Shown one piece after another: positions 26,956-35,910 of a stretch of 64,000 nucleotides of DNA (the first letter of the stretch is position 1; each line of letters opens with the position of its first letter). Under the pieces are notes generated by a model. The model did no database searches, was not told where the DNA came from, and worked only from the letters and a program-made list of their open reading frames with translations. A program made the position numbers and the translations under genes. This DNA is from Paracoccus marinus (GTDB lineage Bacteria > Pseudomonadota > Alphaproteobacteria > Rhodobacterales > Rhodobacteraceae): positions 248,001 through 312,000 of the forward strand of contig NZ_VJYZ01000033.1 in NCBI RefSeq assembly GCF_007018965.1. The letters are read 5' to 3'.

Positions 26956-27570
26956 ATGGAGTTTGCGGGGATCATCCTGGCGGGCGGCGCGTCGCGGCGG
27001 ATGCAGGCGGGGCCCGTGCCGATTGACAAGGCGCTGCTGCCGCTGGCCGGTCAGCCGATGATCGCGCATGTGATCGCCCGGCTGGGCTGCGCGCGGGCAA
27101 TCAGCGCGAACGGCGATCCGGCGCGCTTCGCGCCCTTCGGGCTGCCGGTGCTGGCCGATTGCGTGCCGGACCGGCCCGGCCCGCTTGCCGGGGTGCTGGC
27201 CGGGATGGACTGGGCCGCGGCGCAGGGATTCCGGCGCATCGTGACCGCCGCCGCCGACACCCCGTTCGCGCCGCGCGACCTGGCGGCGGCGCTGATCGGG
27301 GCGGGCGGGCCGGTCGCGATCGCGACCCATGCCGGGCGCGACCATCCGACGATGGCCTCCTGGGACGTGGACCTGCGGGACGCGCTGCGCGCCGCGCTTG
27401 CCGCCGGGATGCGCCGTCCGGTCGCCTTTGCCGAAAGCGTCCGCGCGCGCCGGGTGGATTTCACCGGGGACGACCCGTTCCTCGACGATCCGTTCCTCGA
27501 CGACCCGTTCTTCAACGTGAACACGCCCGACGACCTTGTCCGCGCCGAGCGGCGCGCTCGCGCCGCCTGA
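26956..27570 (+). CDS. mobA: Molybdenum cofactor guanylyltransferase
   Basis: Links GMP to molybdopterin to form the bis-MGD precursor. The nucleotide-binding motif GIILAGGASRRM is at residues 5-16, IDKALLPLAGQPMIAHV follows, and DRPGPLAGVLAGMDWA is in the middle. The family's closing FFNVNTPDDL segment is preserved. Just before it the sequence DDPFLDDPFLDDPF is a tandem duplication, giving about ten extra residues. Total length of 204 is normal. The gene diverges from the DUF2478/tusA pair. Confidence 0.93.
   Translation: MEFAGIILAGGASRRMQAGPVPIDKALLPLAGQPMIAHVIARLGCARAISANGDPARFAPFGLPVLADCVPDRPGPLAGVLAGMDWAAAQGFRRIVTAAADTPFAPRDLAAALIGAGGPVAIATHAGRDHPTMASWDVDLRDALRAALAAGMRRPVAFAESVRARRVDFTGDDPFLDDPFLDDPFFNVNTPDDLVRAERRARAA
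27469..27513 (+). repeat. 15-bp tandem repeat, 3 copies, inside mobA
   Basis: Units at 27469, 27484 and 27499 (GACGACCCGTTCCTC and near-copies) encode D-D-P-F-L, D-D-P-F-L and D-D-P-F-F immediately ahead of the conserved NVNTPDDL segment. Confidence 0.93.
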
Positions 27571-27635
27571 AGCCCCGTGGACATTCCGCCGGGCGCTGCA
27601 TCTAGTGGCCCCCGGATCGGGGCGGAGGAACGCGG

Positions 27636-28589
27636 ATGGACATCAAGGCACTGGCGATGGGCGTGACCTTCGCGGTGATCTGGGCCTCTGCCTTTACCAG
27701 CACGCGGCTGATCGTCACCGCCGCGCCGCCCTTGACGGCGCTGGTGATCCGGTTCGGGATCTCGGCCGCGCTTGCCATCGGCATCGCCCTCGCGCTGGGG
27801 CAGCGGCCGCGGTTCTCGCCCCGCGAGTGGTGGGCGCTGGTGATCTTCGGCCTGTGCCAGAACGCGCTTTACCTGGGCCTCAACTGGATCGGGATGCAGA
27901 CGGTCGAGGCGTCGGCTGCGTCGATCATCGCCTCGATGATGCCGCTGCTGGTGGCGCTGTTCGGGCGGCTGTTTCTTGGCGACCGGCTGCGTCCGCTGGC
28001 GGTGCTGGGGCTGGCTGCCGGGCTGTTCGGGGTCGCGCTCATCATGGGGGTGCGGCTGACGAAGGGGCTGGATCCGCACGGCGCGCTTCTGTGCGTGGCG
28101 GCGGTGGTCGCACTTGCAGTGGCCACGCTGGCGGTGCGGGGCGCAGGCGGCGGGCGCAACGTCCTGATGGCGGTGGGGGTGCAGATGGGCGTGGGTGCCG
28201 CCGCGCTGCTGCTGCCCGCGCTGGTCATGGAACACGGCCGCCCGATCGCGTGGAGCGGGCCGCTGGGCGCGGCCCTTCTTTACACCATCCTCGCGCCGGG
28301 GATCGGGGCCACGTTCATCTGGTTCCAGCTGGTCAAGCGGATCGGGGCGGTCCGCGCCGCCACGTTCCATTTCCTGTCGCCGCCCTTCGGCGTCGCCATC
28401 GCGGCGGCGCTTCTGGGCGAGCATTTCGGCGCGTCCGACGTGATCGGGTCGGCCATCGTGGCGGCGGGCATCCTGATGGTGCAGCTGTCGCGGGTGCCCG
28501 CCGCCCCGCCTTATCAGGCGGAGGACGACATCCGCGCCATCCACTCGGCATCCTCGGTGCCCGCGCGGCGCACCGAATCGCGGTCCTGA
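27636..28589 (+). CDS. EamA/DMT superfamily transporter
   Basis: A ten-helix inner-membrane permease of 317 residues with two EamA repeats: VIWASAFTSTRLIV and MMPLLVALFGRLFLGDRLRP in the first half, FHFLSPPFGVAIAAALLGE in the second. It is probably an exporter of small metabolites or amino acids; the substrate cannot be assigned. The GGAGG site lies about 8 bases before ATG. Its hydrophilic 3' tail overlaps the convergent GST gene by 76 bases. Confidence 0.88.
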   Translation: MDIKALAMGVTFAVIWASAFTSTRLIVTAAPPLTALVIRFGISAALAIGIALALGQRPRFSPREWWALVIFGLCQNALYLGLNWIGMQTVEASAASIIASMMPLLVALFGRLFLGDRLRPLAVLGLAAGLFGVALIMGVRLTKGLDPHGALLCVAAVVALAVATLAVRGAGGGRNVLMAVGVQMGVGAAALLLPALVMEHGRPIAWSGPLGAALLYTILAPGIGATFIWFQLVKRIGAVRAATFHFLSPPFGVAIAAALLGEHFGASDVIGSAIVAAGILMVQLSRVPAAPPYQAEDDIRAIHSASSVPARRTESRS

Positions 28590-29134
28590 CAGCGGTCCAC
28601 CCACGCCCTTATCGGCCCGGTTTCGGGGATCATCTGGCTGAAGAACGCGAACGCCCCGCCCACCAGCAGGTCGGCGGCGCTGTAGGTGTCGCCGAGCAGA
28701 TAGGGGCGGTCCGCCAGCGCCTCTTCGACGCGCTGCACGGCGGTCGGCAGGTCGCGGAACGTGGCCTTCAGGTCCTCGTTCTCGATCTTGAGATAGTCGA
28801 GGATCGCCACAGGCTCCATCACGCCGGCATACCAGGCGAGCCACGACAGGAACGGGCCGCGGCCCTTTTCGCCTGCATTCGGGGCAAGGTCCGAGGGGTA
28901 GCGTTCGGTCAGCCAGACGATGATCGCGGCGCGTTCGCGGATCATGTCGCCGGCGTCCACGATGACGGGCGCCTTGCCTTCGGGGTGGGGGTTCGCGGGA
29001 TCGGACGCGCCGGACCCGTCGCCGCGCCTGATGTCGATGCGCACGATGTCGAGGTCGGCGGGGTCGCCAAGTTCGTGGACCAGCGTCAGGATCGCGGTCG
29101 AGCGGCTGTGCGGGGCGTGGTAGAAGGTCGGCAT
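28514..29134 (-). CDS. Glutathione S-transferase family protein
   Basis: The 206-residue cytosolic protein has an N-terminal thioredoxin-like GSH domain (MPTFYHAPHSRSTAILTLVH, conserved KAPVIVDAGDMIRERAAIIV) and an all-helical C-terminal domain containing RPYLLGDTYSAADLLVGGA. ATG 29134 follows an AAAGGAG site. Substrate unknown. Its 3' end runs 76 bases into the convergent DMT gene. It diverges from the WYL-type regulator across 61 bases, so that regulator could control it. Confidence 0.88.
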   Translation of the reverse strand: MPTFYHAPHSRSTAILTLVHELGDPADLDIVRIDIRRGDGSGASDPANPHPEGKAPVIVDAGDMIRERAAIIVWLTERYPSDLAPNAGEKGRGPFLSWLAWYAGVMEPVAILDYLKIENEDLKATFRDLPTAVQRVEEALADRPYLLGDTYSAADLLVGGAFAFFSQMIPETGPIRAWVDRCQDRDSVRRAGTEDAEWMARMSSSA

Positions 29135-29195
29135 GTGAAGCTCCTTTGCTTGCCGGACAGGTTCTAGCCCGGGGCTGCTGACAAAAGGCGACAGC

Positions 29196-29924
29196 ATGGC
29201 GCGGACCGACAGACTGATGCGGCTGATGGATGCGCTGCGGCGCCTGCCCGCGCCGGTGACGGCCGCGCGGCTGGCCGATGAAACCGGCGTGTCGCCGCGC
29301 CAGCTGTACCGCGACATCGCCACCCTGCGCGCCAGCGGCGCGCTGATCGACGGCGAGGCGGGGGTGGGTTACCGGTTGACAGAGGACCCGGCGCTGCCGC
29401 CGCAAAGCTTCTCGCGCCTGGAAATCGAGGCGCTGCTGATCGCGGTTGCGCAACTGCCGCGCACCGGCGACGGGACGCTGGCACAGGCCGGGCGCGGGGC
29501 GCTGGCCCGGATCATCGCGACCCTGCCCGAGCGGCAGGCGCAGCAGGCGATGCACGCGGTCCTGCGCAGCTTCGCCGCCGAGCGGGGCGAGGTCGTGCCG
29601 CCCCATATCGACATGGACCTGATCCGCCGCGCCTCCTGGGACGAGACGTCGCTGCGGATCGTCTATCGCGACGCCGCCGACCGCGTCACCGACCGGGAGG
29701 TCTGGCCGCTGGGCATCAGCTATTCGGACAGCAGCCTGCTGCTGGCGGCGATGTGCCGGTTGCGGGGCGATTTCCGGATGTTCCACGTGCCGCGCATGAT
29801 CTCGGTCGTGGCCGGGGCCGAAAGCTTTCGCCCGCACCGGGTGGCGCTTCTGCGCGAGTTCGCGGCATCGCGGGGCGCGCGTCCTGTTCCCGTGGCGGAC
29901 AGCCCGCCGGGGGACTGCGCTTGA
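29196..29924 (+). CDS. YafY/DeoR-type regulator with WYL-like domain
   Basis: The 242-residue protein has an N-terminal winged helix-turn-helix of the HTH_11 type (about residues 1-60; RLADETGVSPRQLYRDIATL). A linker and a C-terminal WYL-like ligand-sensing domain follow (about 135-225), with LRIVYRDAADRVTDREVWPL and CRLRGDFRMFHVPRM. The W-Y-L triad itself reads S-L-L. It lies between a divergent GST gene (61 bases) and the repair operon 36 bases downstream on the same strand, so either could be its target. Confidence 0.87.
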   Translation: MARTDRLMRLMDALRRLPAPVTAARLADETGVSPRQLYRDIATLRASGALIDGEAGVGYRLTEDPALPPQSFSRLEIEALLIAVAQLPRTGDGTLAQAGRGALARIIATLPERQAQQAMHAVLRSFAAERGEVVPPHIDMDLIRRASWDETSLRIVYRDAADRVTDREVWPLGISYSDSSLLLAAMCRLRGDFRMFHVPRMISVVAGAESFRPHRVALLREFAASRGARPVPVADSPPGDCA

Positions 29925-29960
29925 TGGTGAACCCGGCGGGCGCTTGCGCGTTCTGACCCG

Positions 29961-30956
29961 ATGCGCGCCGACGATTTCCTGTATCCGACCGATGCCGGGC
30001 TGTACTGCCCGGCCGGCGATTTCTTCATCGACCCGGTGCGCCCCGTGCCCCGCGCGCTGATCACCCACGGCCACGGCGACCACGCCCGTGCGGGCCACGG
30101 CGCGGTCATGGCCACGCGGCAGACGCTTGACATCATGGCGATCCGCTATGGCGAGGATTTCTGCGAGACGCGGCAGGTCGCCGACGGCGCGGCGCGGGTG
30201 GGCGGCGTCGAGGTCAGCTTCCATCCGGCGGGGCACGTGCTGGGGTCGGCGCAGATCCGGCTCGCCTGCGACAAGGGGCCGGTGATCGTCGTCTCGGGCG
30301 ACTACTGCCGCACCCCGAACCCGGTCTGCGCCCCGTGGGAGCCGGTGCCCTGCGACATCTTCGTGACCGAGGCGACGTTCGGCCTGCCGGTGTTCAAGCA
30401 CCCCGACCCGGCGGCCGAGATGGCCAAGCTGCTGGCCAGCATGGCCGAGTTTCCCGACCGCGCCCACCTGATCGGCGCCTATGCCCTGGGCAAGGCGCAG
30501 CGGGTCATGGCGCTGCTGCGGGCTGCCGGCTACGACCGCCCGATCCACCTGCACGGCGCGATCCAGCGGCTGACCGACTATCACGTGGAGCAAGGCGTCG
30601 ATCTGGGCGACCTGCTGCCCGCCACGACGCCGAAAGAGATCGAGGGGCAGGTGGTGATCGCCCCGCCCTCGGCCTTCGCCTCCCCTTGGGTGCAGCGGTT
30701 CCGCGATCCGGTGATCTCGTTCGCGTCGGGCTGGATGGCGGTGCGCGCCCGTGCCCGGCAGCGCGGGGTGGAACTGCCGCTGGTGATCTCGGACCACGTT
30801 GACTGGCCGCAGCTGACGCAGACGCTGACTGAACTTCGCCCCGACGAGGTATGGGTCACGCACGGGGCCGAGGAGGCGCTGGTGCGCTGGTGCGCGCTCA
30901 ATCAGCTGCGGGCGCGGCCGCTGCGGCTGGTGGGCTATGACGAGGACGAGGAATGA
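29961..30956 (+). CDS. Ligase-associated DNA exonuclease (metallo-beta-lactamase fold)
   Basis: Predicted nuclease of the MBL/beta-CASP class. The metal motif THGHGDHARAGH (HxHxDH) is at about residues 35-46, with FHPAGHVLGSAQI, VVSGDYCRTPNP and a late H (VISDHVDW) completing the site. The 331-residue protein is the first gene of a four-gene operon known from TIGRFAM families as ligase-associated DNA damage response. It overlaps the ligase gene as ATGA and probably processes DNA ends before ligation. Confidence 0.92.
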   Translation: MRADDFLYPTDAGLYCPAGDFFIDPVRPVPRALITHGHGDHARAGHGAVMATRQTLDIMAIRYGEDFCETRQVADGAARVGGVEVSFHPAGHVLGSAQIRLACDKGPVIVVSGDYCRTPNPVCAPWEPVPCDIFVTEATFGLPVFKHPDPAAEMAKLLASMAEFPDRAHLIGAYALGKAQRVMALLRAAGYDRPIHLHGAIQRLTDYHVEQGVDLGDLLPATTPKEIEGQVVIAPPSAFASPWVQRFRDPVISFASGWMAVRARARQRGVELPLVISDHVDWPQLTQTLTELRPDEVWVTHGAEEALVRWCALNQLRARPLRLVGYDEDEE

Positions 30957-32665
30957 AGGACTTCGCGCTTCTGCTCGAGCGGTTGGCCTTCACGCCTTCC
31001 CGCAACGCCAAGCTGCAGATCCTGCAGCACTATCTGGAACGCACGCCCGACCCCGACCGCGGCTATGCCTTCGCCGCGCTGACGGGCGACCTGAAGCTGC
31101 GCGCGGTGACGCCGGGCCTGTTGCGCGGGCTGGTGGCCGAGCGGTTCGACGAGCAGCTGTTCGCGCTGTCCTATGATTTCGTCGGTGACCTCGCGGAAAC
31201 CATCGCGCTCATCTGGGACGGCGAGCCCGTGGGCGACCTGCCCCTGACCGATGCCGTGCACCTGCTGGAAACCACCGGCAAGGCCGGGCTGCCGTCCGCC
31301 ATCGCGGGCGTGCTGGACCGGCTGGGGCCGTCCGAGCGGCTGGCGTTCCTGAAACTCGCCACCGGCAACCTGCGGATCGGCCTGTCGGGCCGCCTTGCGC
31401 GGACCGCCCTGGCGCAGATGGGCGAACCCACGCTGGACGACATCGAGGAGGTCTGGCACGGCCTGAAGCCGCCATACCCCGAGGTCTTCGCCTGGGTCAC
31501 CGGCGGCCCGCGCCCCGACCGCGCGGCACTCGCCCCGTTCCGCCCGGTGATGCTGTCCACGCCCACGGACCTTGAAGAACTGCGCGCGCTTGACCCGGCC
31601 GAGCATGTGGCCGAATGGAAATGGGACGGCATCCGCGTGCAGGCGGTCAGCGAGGGCGGGGTGCGGCGGCTTTATTCCCGCACCGGCGAGGACGTGTCGG
31701 GCGCGTTCCCCGACCTCATCGACGAAATGACGTGGGAAGGCGCGGTGGACGGCGAACTGCTGGTCCGCCGCCAGGGCGAGGTCGCAAGCTTCAACGAACT
31801 GCAGCAGCGCCTGAACCGCAAGACTGTCAGCCGCGCGCTGCTGGAAAGCCACCCGGCGGGCCTGCGGGTCTATGACCTTCTGATCTGGAACGGCGAGGAC
31901 CTGCGCCCGCGCCCGCTGATGGACCGCCGCGCGGTGCTGGAGGCCGCGGATTTCCGCAGCGACCGGATCGACATCTCAAGGCTTCTGCCGTTCGGGACGT
32001 GGGACGACCTTGCCGCGCTGCGCGCCGACCCGCCCGACGCGGTGATCGAGGGCGTGATGATAAAGCGCCGCGACGCCGCTTACGTCGGCGGCCGCCCGCG
32101 CGGCCCGTGGTTCAAGTGGAAGCGCGACCCGCGCGTCGTGGACGCGGTGATGATGTACGCGCAGCGCGGCCACGGGAAGCGGTCGGGGTTCTATTCGGAC
32201 TTCACCTTCGGCCTGTGGTCGGGCGCCGATCTGGTGCCGGTCGGCAAGGCCTATTTCGGCTTCACCGACGAGGAGCTGCGCGAACTGGACCGCTTCGTGC
32301 GCAACAACACCACCGAACGCTTCGGCCCCGTCCGCGCCGTCGCGCCCAAGCTGGTGGTCGAGGTCGCGTTCGAGGGGGTGAACCGGTCCACCCGGCACAA
32401 GTCGGGGGTGGCGATGCGCTTTCCCCGCGTTGCGCGGATCCGCTGGGACAAGCCGGTGGCCGAGGCCGACCGCCTGGAAACGCTGGAGGCGATGATCGAC
32501 GCGCCGAACGTCTTTGCGGCGGACGCGGCGCGGGCCGGGACGCGGCACGGGCGCACGAAGCGCGCGGGCGGCGAGGATGAACCGGGGGCTGCGCGCCCCC
32601 GTGCCCCGGCGGGATACTTGGGGACAGAAGATGGGGAGGGGGAGCCGCCCAAGGGCAGCCGATGA
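30953..32665 (+). CDS. ATP-dependent DNA ligase (ligase-associated DNA damage response type)
   Basis: The 570-residue ligase is additional to the usual NAD-dependent LigA. The adenylation lysine is in EWKWDGIRVQ (KxDG variant, about residue 222). VDGELLVRR, VIEGVMIKRRDAAYVGG and FKWKRDP are the further nucleotidyltransferase motifs, followed by an OB domain (RAVAPKLVVEVAFEGVNRST). An N-terminal helical DNA-binding region covers about 1-200. The low-complexity tail (ARPRAPAGYLGTEDGE) looks like extra sequence before the stop. It overlaps both neighbours by 4 bases. Confidence 0.94.
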   Translation: MKDFALLLERLAFTPSRNAKLQILQHYLERTPDPDRGYAFAALTGDLKLRAVTPGLLRGLVAERFDEQLFALSYDFVGDLAETIALIWDGEPVGDLPLTDAVHLLETTGKAGLPSAIAGVLDRLGPSERLAFLKLATGNLRIGLSGRLARTALAQMGEPTLDDIEEVWHGLKPPYPEVFAWVTGGPRPDRAALAPFRPVMLSTPTDLEELRALDPAEHVAEWKWDGIRVQAVSEGGVRRLYSRTGEDVSGAFPDLIDEMTWEGAVDGELLVRRQGEVASFNELQQRLNRKTVSRALLESHPAGLRVYDLLIWNGEDLRPRPLMDRRAVLEAADFRSDRIDISRLLPFGTWDDLAALRADPPDAVIEGVMIKRRDAAYVGGRPRGPWFKWKRDPRVVDAVMMYAQRGHGKRSGFYSDFTFGLWSGADLVPVGKAYFGFTDEELRELDRFVRNNTTERFGPVRAVAPKLVVEVAFEGVNRSTRHKSGVAMRFPRVARIRWDKPVAEADRLETLEAMIDAPNVFAADAARAGTRHGRTKRAGGEDEPGAARPRAPAGYLGTEDGEGEPPKGSR

Positions 32666-35166
32666 CGCTGCCGCCCGAGTTTCAGGACTGGTTCGCCCGG
32701 CAAGGCTGGTCGCCGCATCCCCACCAGCTTGCGCTGCTGGAGGCGCAGGGGGACACGCTGCTGATCGCGCCGACCGGCGGCGGCAAGACGCTGGCGGGGT
32801 TCCTGCCGTCGCTGGTCGATCTCGCGGGCGGGCATCAGGGCTTGCATACGCTCTATGTCTCGCCCCTCAAGGCGCTGACGGCGGATATCGGGCGCAACCT
32901 CGCGCGGCCCGTGGCCGACCTGGGTCTGCCGATCCGGGTCGAGGACCGGACCGGCGACACCCGCAGCGCCGCCCGACAGCGGCAGCGCACCGATCCGCCG
33001 CAGATCCTGCTGACGACGCCGGAAAGCCTTGCCCTGATGCTCAGCTACCCGGAAGCGCCGCGCATCTTCGGGAACGTGCGCCGGGTGGTGCTGGACGAAC
33101 TGCATGCGCTGGCCGAGAACAAGCGCGGCGACCAGCTGATGCTGGGGCTCGCGCGGCTGCGGACCCTGTCGCCCGGGCTGACCGCGACCGGCCTGTCGGC
33201 GACGGTCGAGGACCCGGAGGCGCTCGCCGCGTTCATGGGGGGCGCGCGGGTGATCAATGCCGATCCGGGGCCCGACCCGGACATCGAGATGCTCGCGACC
33301 TCTCGCCCCGCGCCATGGGCCGGGGGCGGCGGGCATTACGCGGTGCCCGACGTGCTGGACGCGATCCGGGGGGCGAACACGACCATCGTCTTCATCAACA
33401 CCCGCGCGCAGGCGGAGCTGTTCTTTCAGGCGATCTGGGCCGCGAACGAGGACAACCTGCCGATCGGCCTGCACCACGGCAGCCTTGCGCGCGAGGCGCG
33501 GGCGCGGGTCGAGGCGGCGATGGCGGCGGGCGAATTGCGGGCCGTGATCGCGACCGGCAGCCTTGACCTGGGGATCGACTGGGGCAACGTCGATCTGGTA
33601 ATCCAGGTGGGCGCGCCCAAGAACGTCAAGCGGCTGGTGCAGCGGATCGGGCGCGCGAACCACCGCTACAACGCGCCCTCGCGGGCGCGGATCGTGCCCG
33701 CGAACCGGTTTGAGGTGATCGAATGCGTGGCCGCGCTGGAAGCGGTGCGCGCGCATGATCTGGACGGCGACGCGCGCGGCCCGGGGCCGCTGGACGTGCT
33801 GTGCCAGCATATCCTGCTGACCGCCTGCGCGGGGCCGTTCGAGGCGGGGGCGCTTTACGACGAGGTGCGGGCGGCGGGCCCATACCGCGATCTGTCCCGC
33901 GCCGACTTCGACGACTGCGTGCAGTTCTGCGCGACCGGGGGTTATGCGCTGAAAGCCTATGACCGCTGGCAGCGGCTGGTCGAGCGGGGCGGCCTGTGGG
34001 GCCTGCGCGACCCCCGCGCCGCGCGCGATCTGCGGATGAACGTCGGCACCATCGTCGAGGCCGAGATGCTGAAGGTCCGCTGGAAGCGCGGCGGCGGCCT
34101 GCTGGGCGAGGTCGAGGAAGCCTTTGCCGCGACGCTGGTGCCGGGCGATACCTTCCTGACCGGCGGCCAGACAGTCCGCTACGAGGGCTTGCGCGAACTG
34201 ACGCTGGAAGTGTCGCCGAACCCGCACAAGCAGCCGAAGATCGCCGTGTTCGGCGGGCTGAAGCTCGCGACCTCGACCGAGCTCAGCCACCGCGTGCTGG
34301 CGCTGATCGGCGATCGCGCGCAGTGGGACGGCCTGCCCGAAAACACCCGCGAGTGGCTGGCGCTGCAGGCCGAGATGTCGGCGCTGCCGCGCCCCGGAGC
34401 GCTGGTCACGGAAAGCTTTCGCTATGACGGGCGCTGGCACTTTGCGCTTTACGGGTTCGCGGGCCGCAATGCGCTGCAGACGCTGGGCCTCTTGATGACG
34501 CGCACGATGGAAGTGGCGGGGCTGGGGCCGCTGGGGTTTCTGTCCACCGACTATGCGCTGCTGATATGGTCGGTCGATTCGGTGACCGATCCCGCCCCGC
34601 TGCTGGACCGGGACGGCTTGCGCGAGGGGCTGGGGGCGTGGCTTGGCGGAAACGCGGTCATGAAGCGGACCTTCCGCAACGTGGCGATCGTGTCGGGGCT
34701 GATCCAGCGCAACATGCCGGGCGCGCGGCGGTCGGGCAAGCAGGCGACGTTTTCCAGCGATATCCTGTATGACACGCTCAGGCGCTACGACCCCGACCAC
34801 CTGTTGCTGCGCGTGACCGCGACCGAGGCGGCGCGGGGGCTGGTCGATTTCGGCCGGATCGAGGAGATGCTGGACCGCTCGGCCGCGCTTGACCACCGGA
34901 TGCTTGACCGCGTATCCCCGCTGGCCGCGCCCCTGATGCTGGAAATGGGGCGCGTCAGGATCGAGGGCCAGGGCCGGATGCGGCTGGCCGAGGAAGAGGC
35001 AGAGGCGATGATGCGCGACGCGGGCCTGACGCTGACGGACGATCCCGATCTTGCCGCGCAGGCGGCGGGGCTGGACGGAATGCGCGCGGCGCGGCCGCAA
35101 CCCGCGGCCACGCCCCGGCGCCGCGCGGGACGCGGACGGCCGCGGACCGTGCCGCTGGCGCGCTGA
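32662..35166 (+). CDS. Ligase-associated DEXH-box helicase (Lhr-like)
   Basis: An SF2 DNA helicase of 834 residues, translationally coupled to the ligase gene. Q motif/Walker A IAPTGGGKTLAGFLPSL (about 35-51), Walker B VVLDELHALAENKRGDQL, motif III GLSATVEDPEALAAFM, and motifs V-VI DLGIDWGNVDLVI and RLVQRIGRANHRY are all intact. The Lhr-type C-terminal domain follows, and a basic tail (PRRRAGRGRPRTV) may bind nucleic acid. The operon context suggests unwinding during DNA end or nick repair. Confidence 0.94.
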   Translation: MTLPPEFQDWFARQGWSPHPHQLALLEAQGDTLLIAPTGGGKTLAGFLPSLVDLAGGHQGLHTLYVSPLKALTADIGRNLARPVADLGLPIRVEDRTGDTRSAARQRQRTDPPQILLTTPESLALMLSYPEAPRIFGNVRRVVLDELHALAENKRGDQLMLGLARLRTLSPGLTATGLSATVEDPEALAAFMGGARVINADPGPDPDIEMLATSRPAPWAGGGGHYAVPDVLDAIRGANTTIVFINTRAQAELFFQAIWAANEDNLPIGLHHGSLAREARARVEAAMAAGELRAVIATGSLDLGIDWGNVDLVIQVGAPKNVKRLVQRIGRANHRYNAPSRARIVPANRFEVIECVAALEAVRAHDLDGDARGPGPLDVLCQHILLTACAGPFEAGALYDEVRAAGPYRDLSRADFDDCVQFCATGGYALKAYDRWQRLVERGGLWGLRDPRAARDLRMNVGTIVEAEMLKVRWKRGGGLLGEVEEAFAATLVPGDTFLTGGQTVRYEGLRELTLEVSPNPHKQPKIAVFGGLKLATSTELSHRVLALIGDRAQWDGLPENTREWLALQAEMSALPRPGALVTESFRYDGRWHFALYGFAGRNALQTLGLLMTRTMEVAGLGPLGFLSTDYALLIWSVDSVTDPAPLLDRDGLREGLGAWLGGNAVMKRTFRNVAIVSGLIQRNMPGARRSGKQATFSSDILYDTLRRYDPDHLLLRVTATEAARGLVDFGRIEEMLDRSAALDHRMLDRVSPLAAPLMLEMGRVRIEGQGRMRLAEEEAEAMMRDAGLTLTDDPDLAAQAAGLDGMRAARPQPAATPRRRAGRGRPRTVPLAR

Positions 35167-35175
35167 GGGCTGCGG

Positions 35176-35862
35176 ATGACGACGGGGTTCCGGTTCGACT
35201 GGCACGGGCTCACGCTCGAGGCGCGCTGTTCTGGCGCGCTGTGGTGGCCCGCCGGGCGCTGGCTGATCGTGGCCGACCTGCATCTGGGCAAGTCCGAGCG
35301 GATGGCGCGGCGCGGCGGCGCGCTGCTGCCGCCCTATGACGGGGTCGAGACGCTGCGCCGCCTGGCCGAGGAGATCGGCGCCCTTGCCCCCGCCTGCGTC
35401 GTGAGCCTGGGCGACGGGTTCGACGACGATGCGGCCGCGGCGGCGCTGGACGATGACGTGGCGGGCCAGCTTGCCCGGCTTTCGCAGGGCTGGGACTGGC
35501 TGTGGGTCGCGGGGAACCACGATCCGTCCGTCCGGCCCGGCGTCCTGCCGGGGCGGCAGGCGGTCGAGGTGCGGCTGGGCGCGGTCACGCTGCGCCATAT
35601 CGCCACCGCAGGGCAGGGGCCGGACATCAGCGGCCATTTCCATCCCGTCGTGCCCCTGGCCGGCGCGCGCAGGCGGGCGGCGCTGGTGGGGGCGGACCAC
35701 CTGATCCTGCCCGCGTTCGGCAGCTACACCGGCGGGCTCGCGGCCGACGACCCGGCGCTGTCGGGACTGGTGGGGCCGGGGTTCGCGGTCGCCTGCCTGC
35801 ACCGGGCCCTGCCGCTGCCCTTGGGGGTGCAGCGGTCACGGGCGGTTCGCACCGGACGTTGA
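35176..35862 (+). CDS. pdeM: Ligase-associated phosphoesterase PdeM
   Basis: The 228-residue calcineurin-like metallophosphoesterase has metal-binding motifs in order: ADLHLGKSERMARRGGALL (DxH), SLGDGFDDD (GD), WVAGNHDPS (GNHD) and SGHFHPV (GHxH). It is the fourth member of the operon, 9 bases after the helicase. It is presumably an end-processing nuclease or phosphatase; activity is inferred from the family. Confidence 0.9.
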   Translation: MTTGFRFDWHGLTLEARCSGALWWPAGRWLIVADLHLGKSERMARRGGALLPPYDGVETLRRLAEEIGALAPACVVSLGDGFDDDAAAAALDDDVAGQLARLSQGWDWLWVAGNHDPSVRPGVLPGRQAVEVRLGAVTLRHIATAGQGPDISGHFHPVVPLAGARRRAALVGADHLILPAFGSYTGGLAADDPALSGLVGPGFAVACLHRALPLPLGVQRSRAVRTGR

Positions 35863-35910
35863 CGACGCGTCAGCGTCGGCTCGCGGGATCGGAGCGGGTG
35901 GCCAAAAAGA

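Noticed and set aside
27051-30863. 1270-codon antisense frame
   Set aside because: Spans mobA, DMT, the regulator and the exonuclease; composition is typical of reversed GC-rich codons.
32251-35802. 1183-codon antisense frame opposite the ligase, helicase and PdeM
   Set aside because: The sense frames have intact catalytic motifs; the antisense product is arginine-, proline- and glutamine-rich without motifs.
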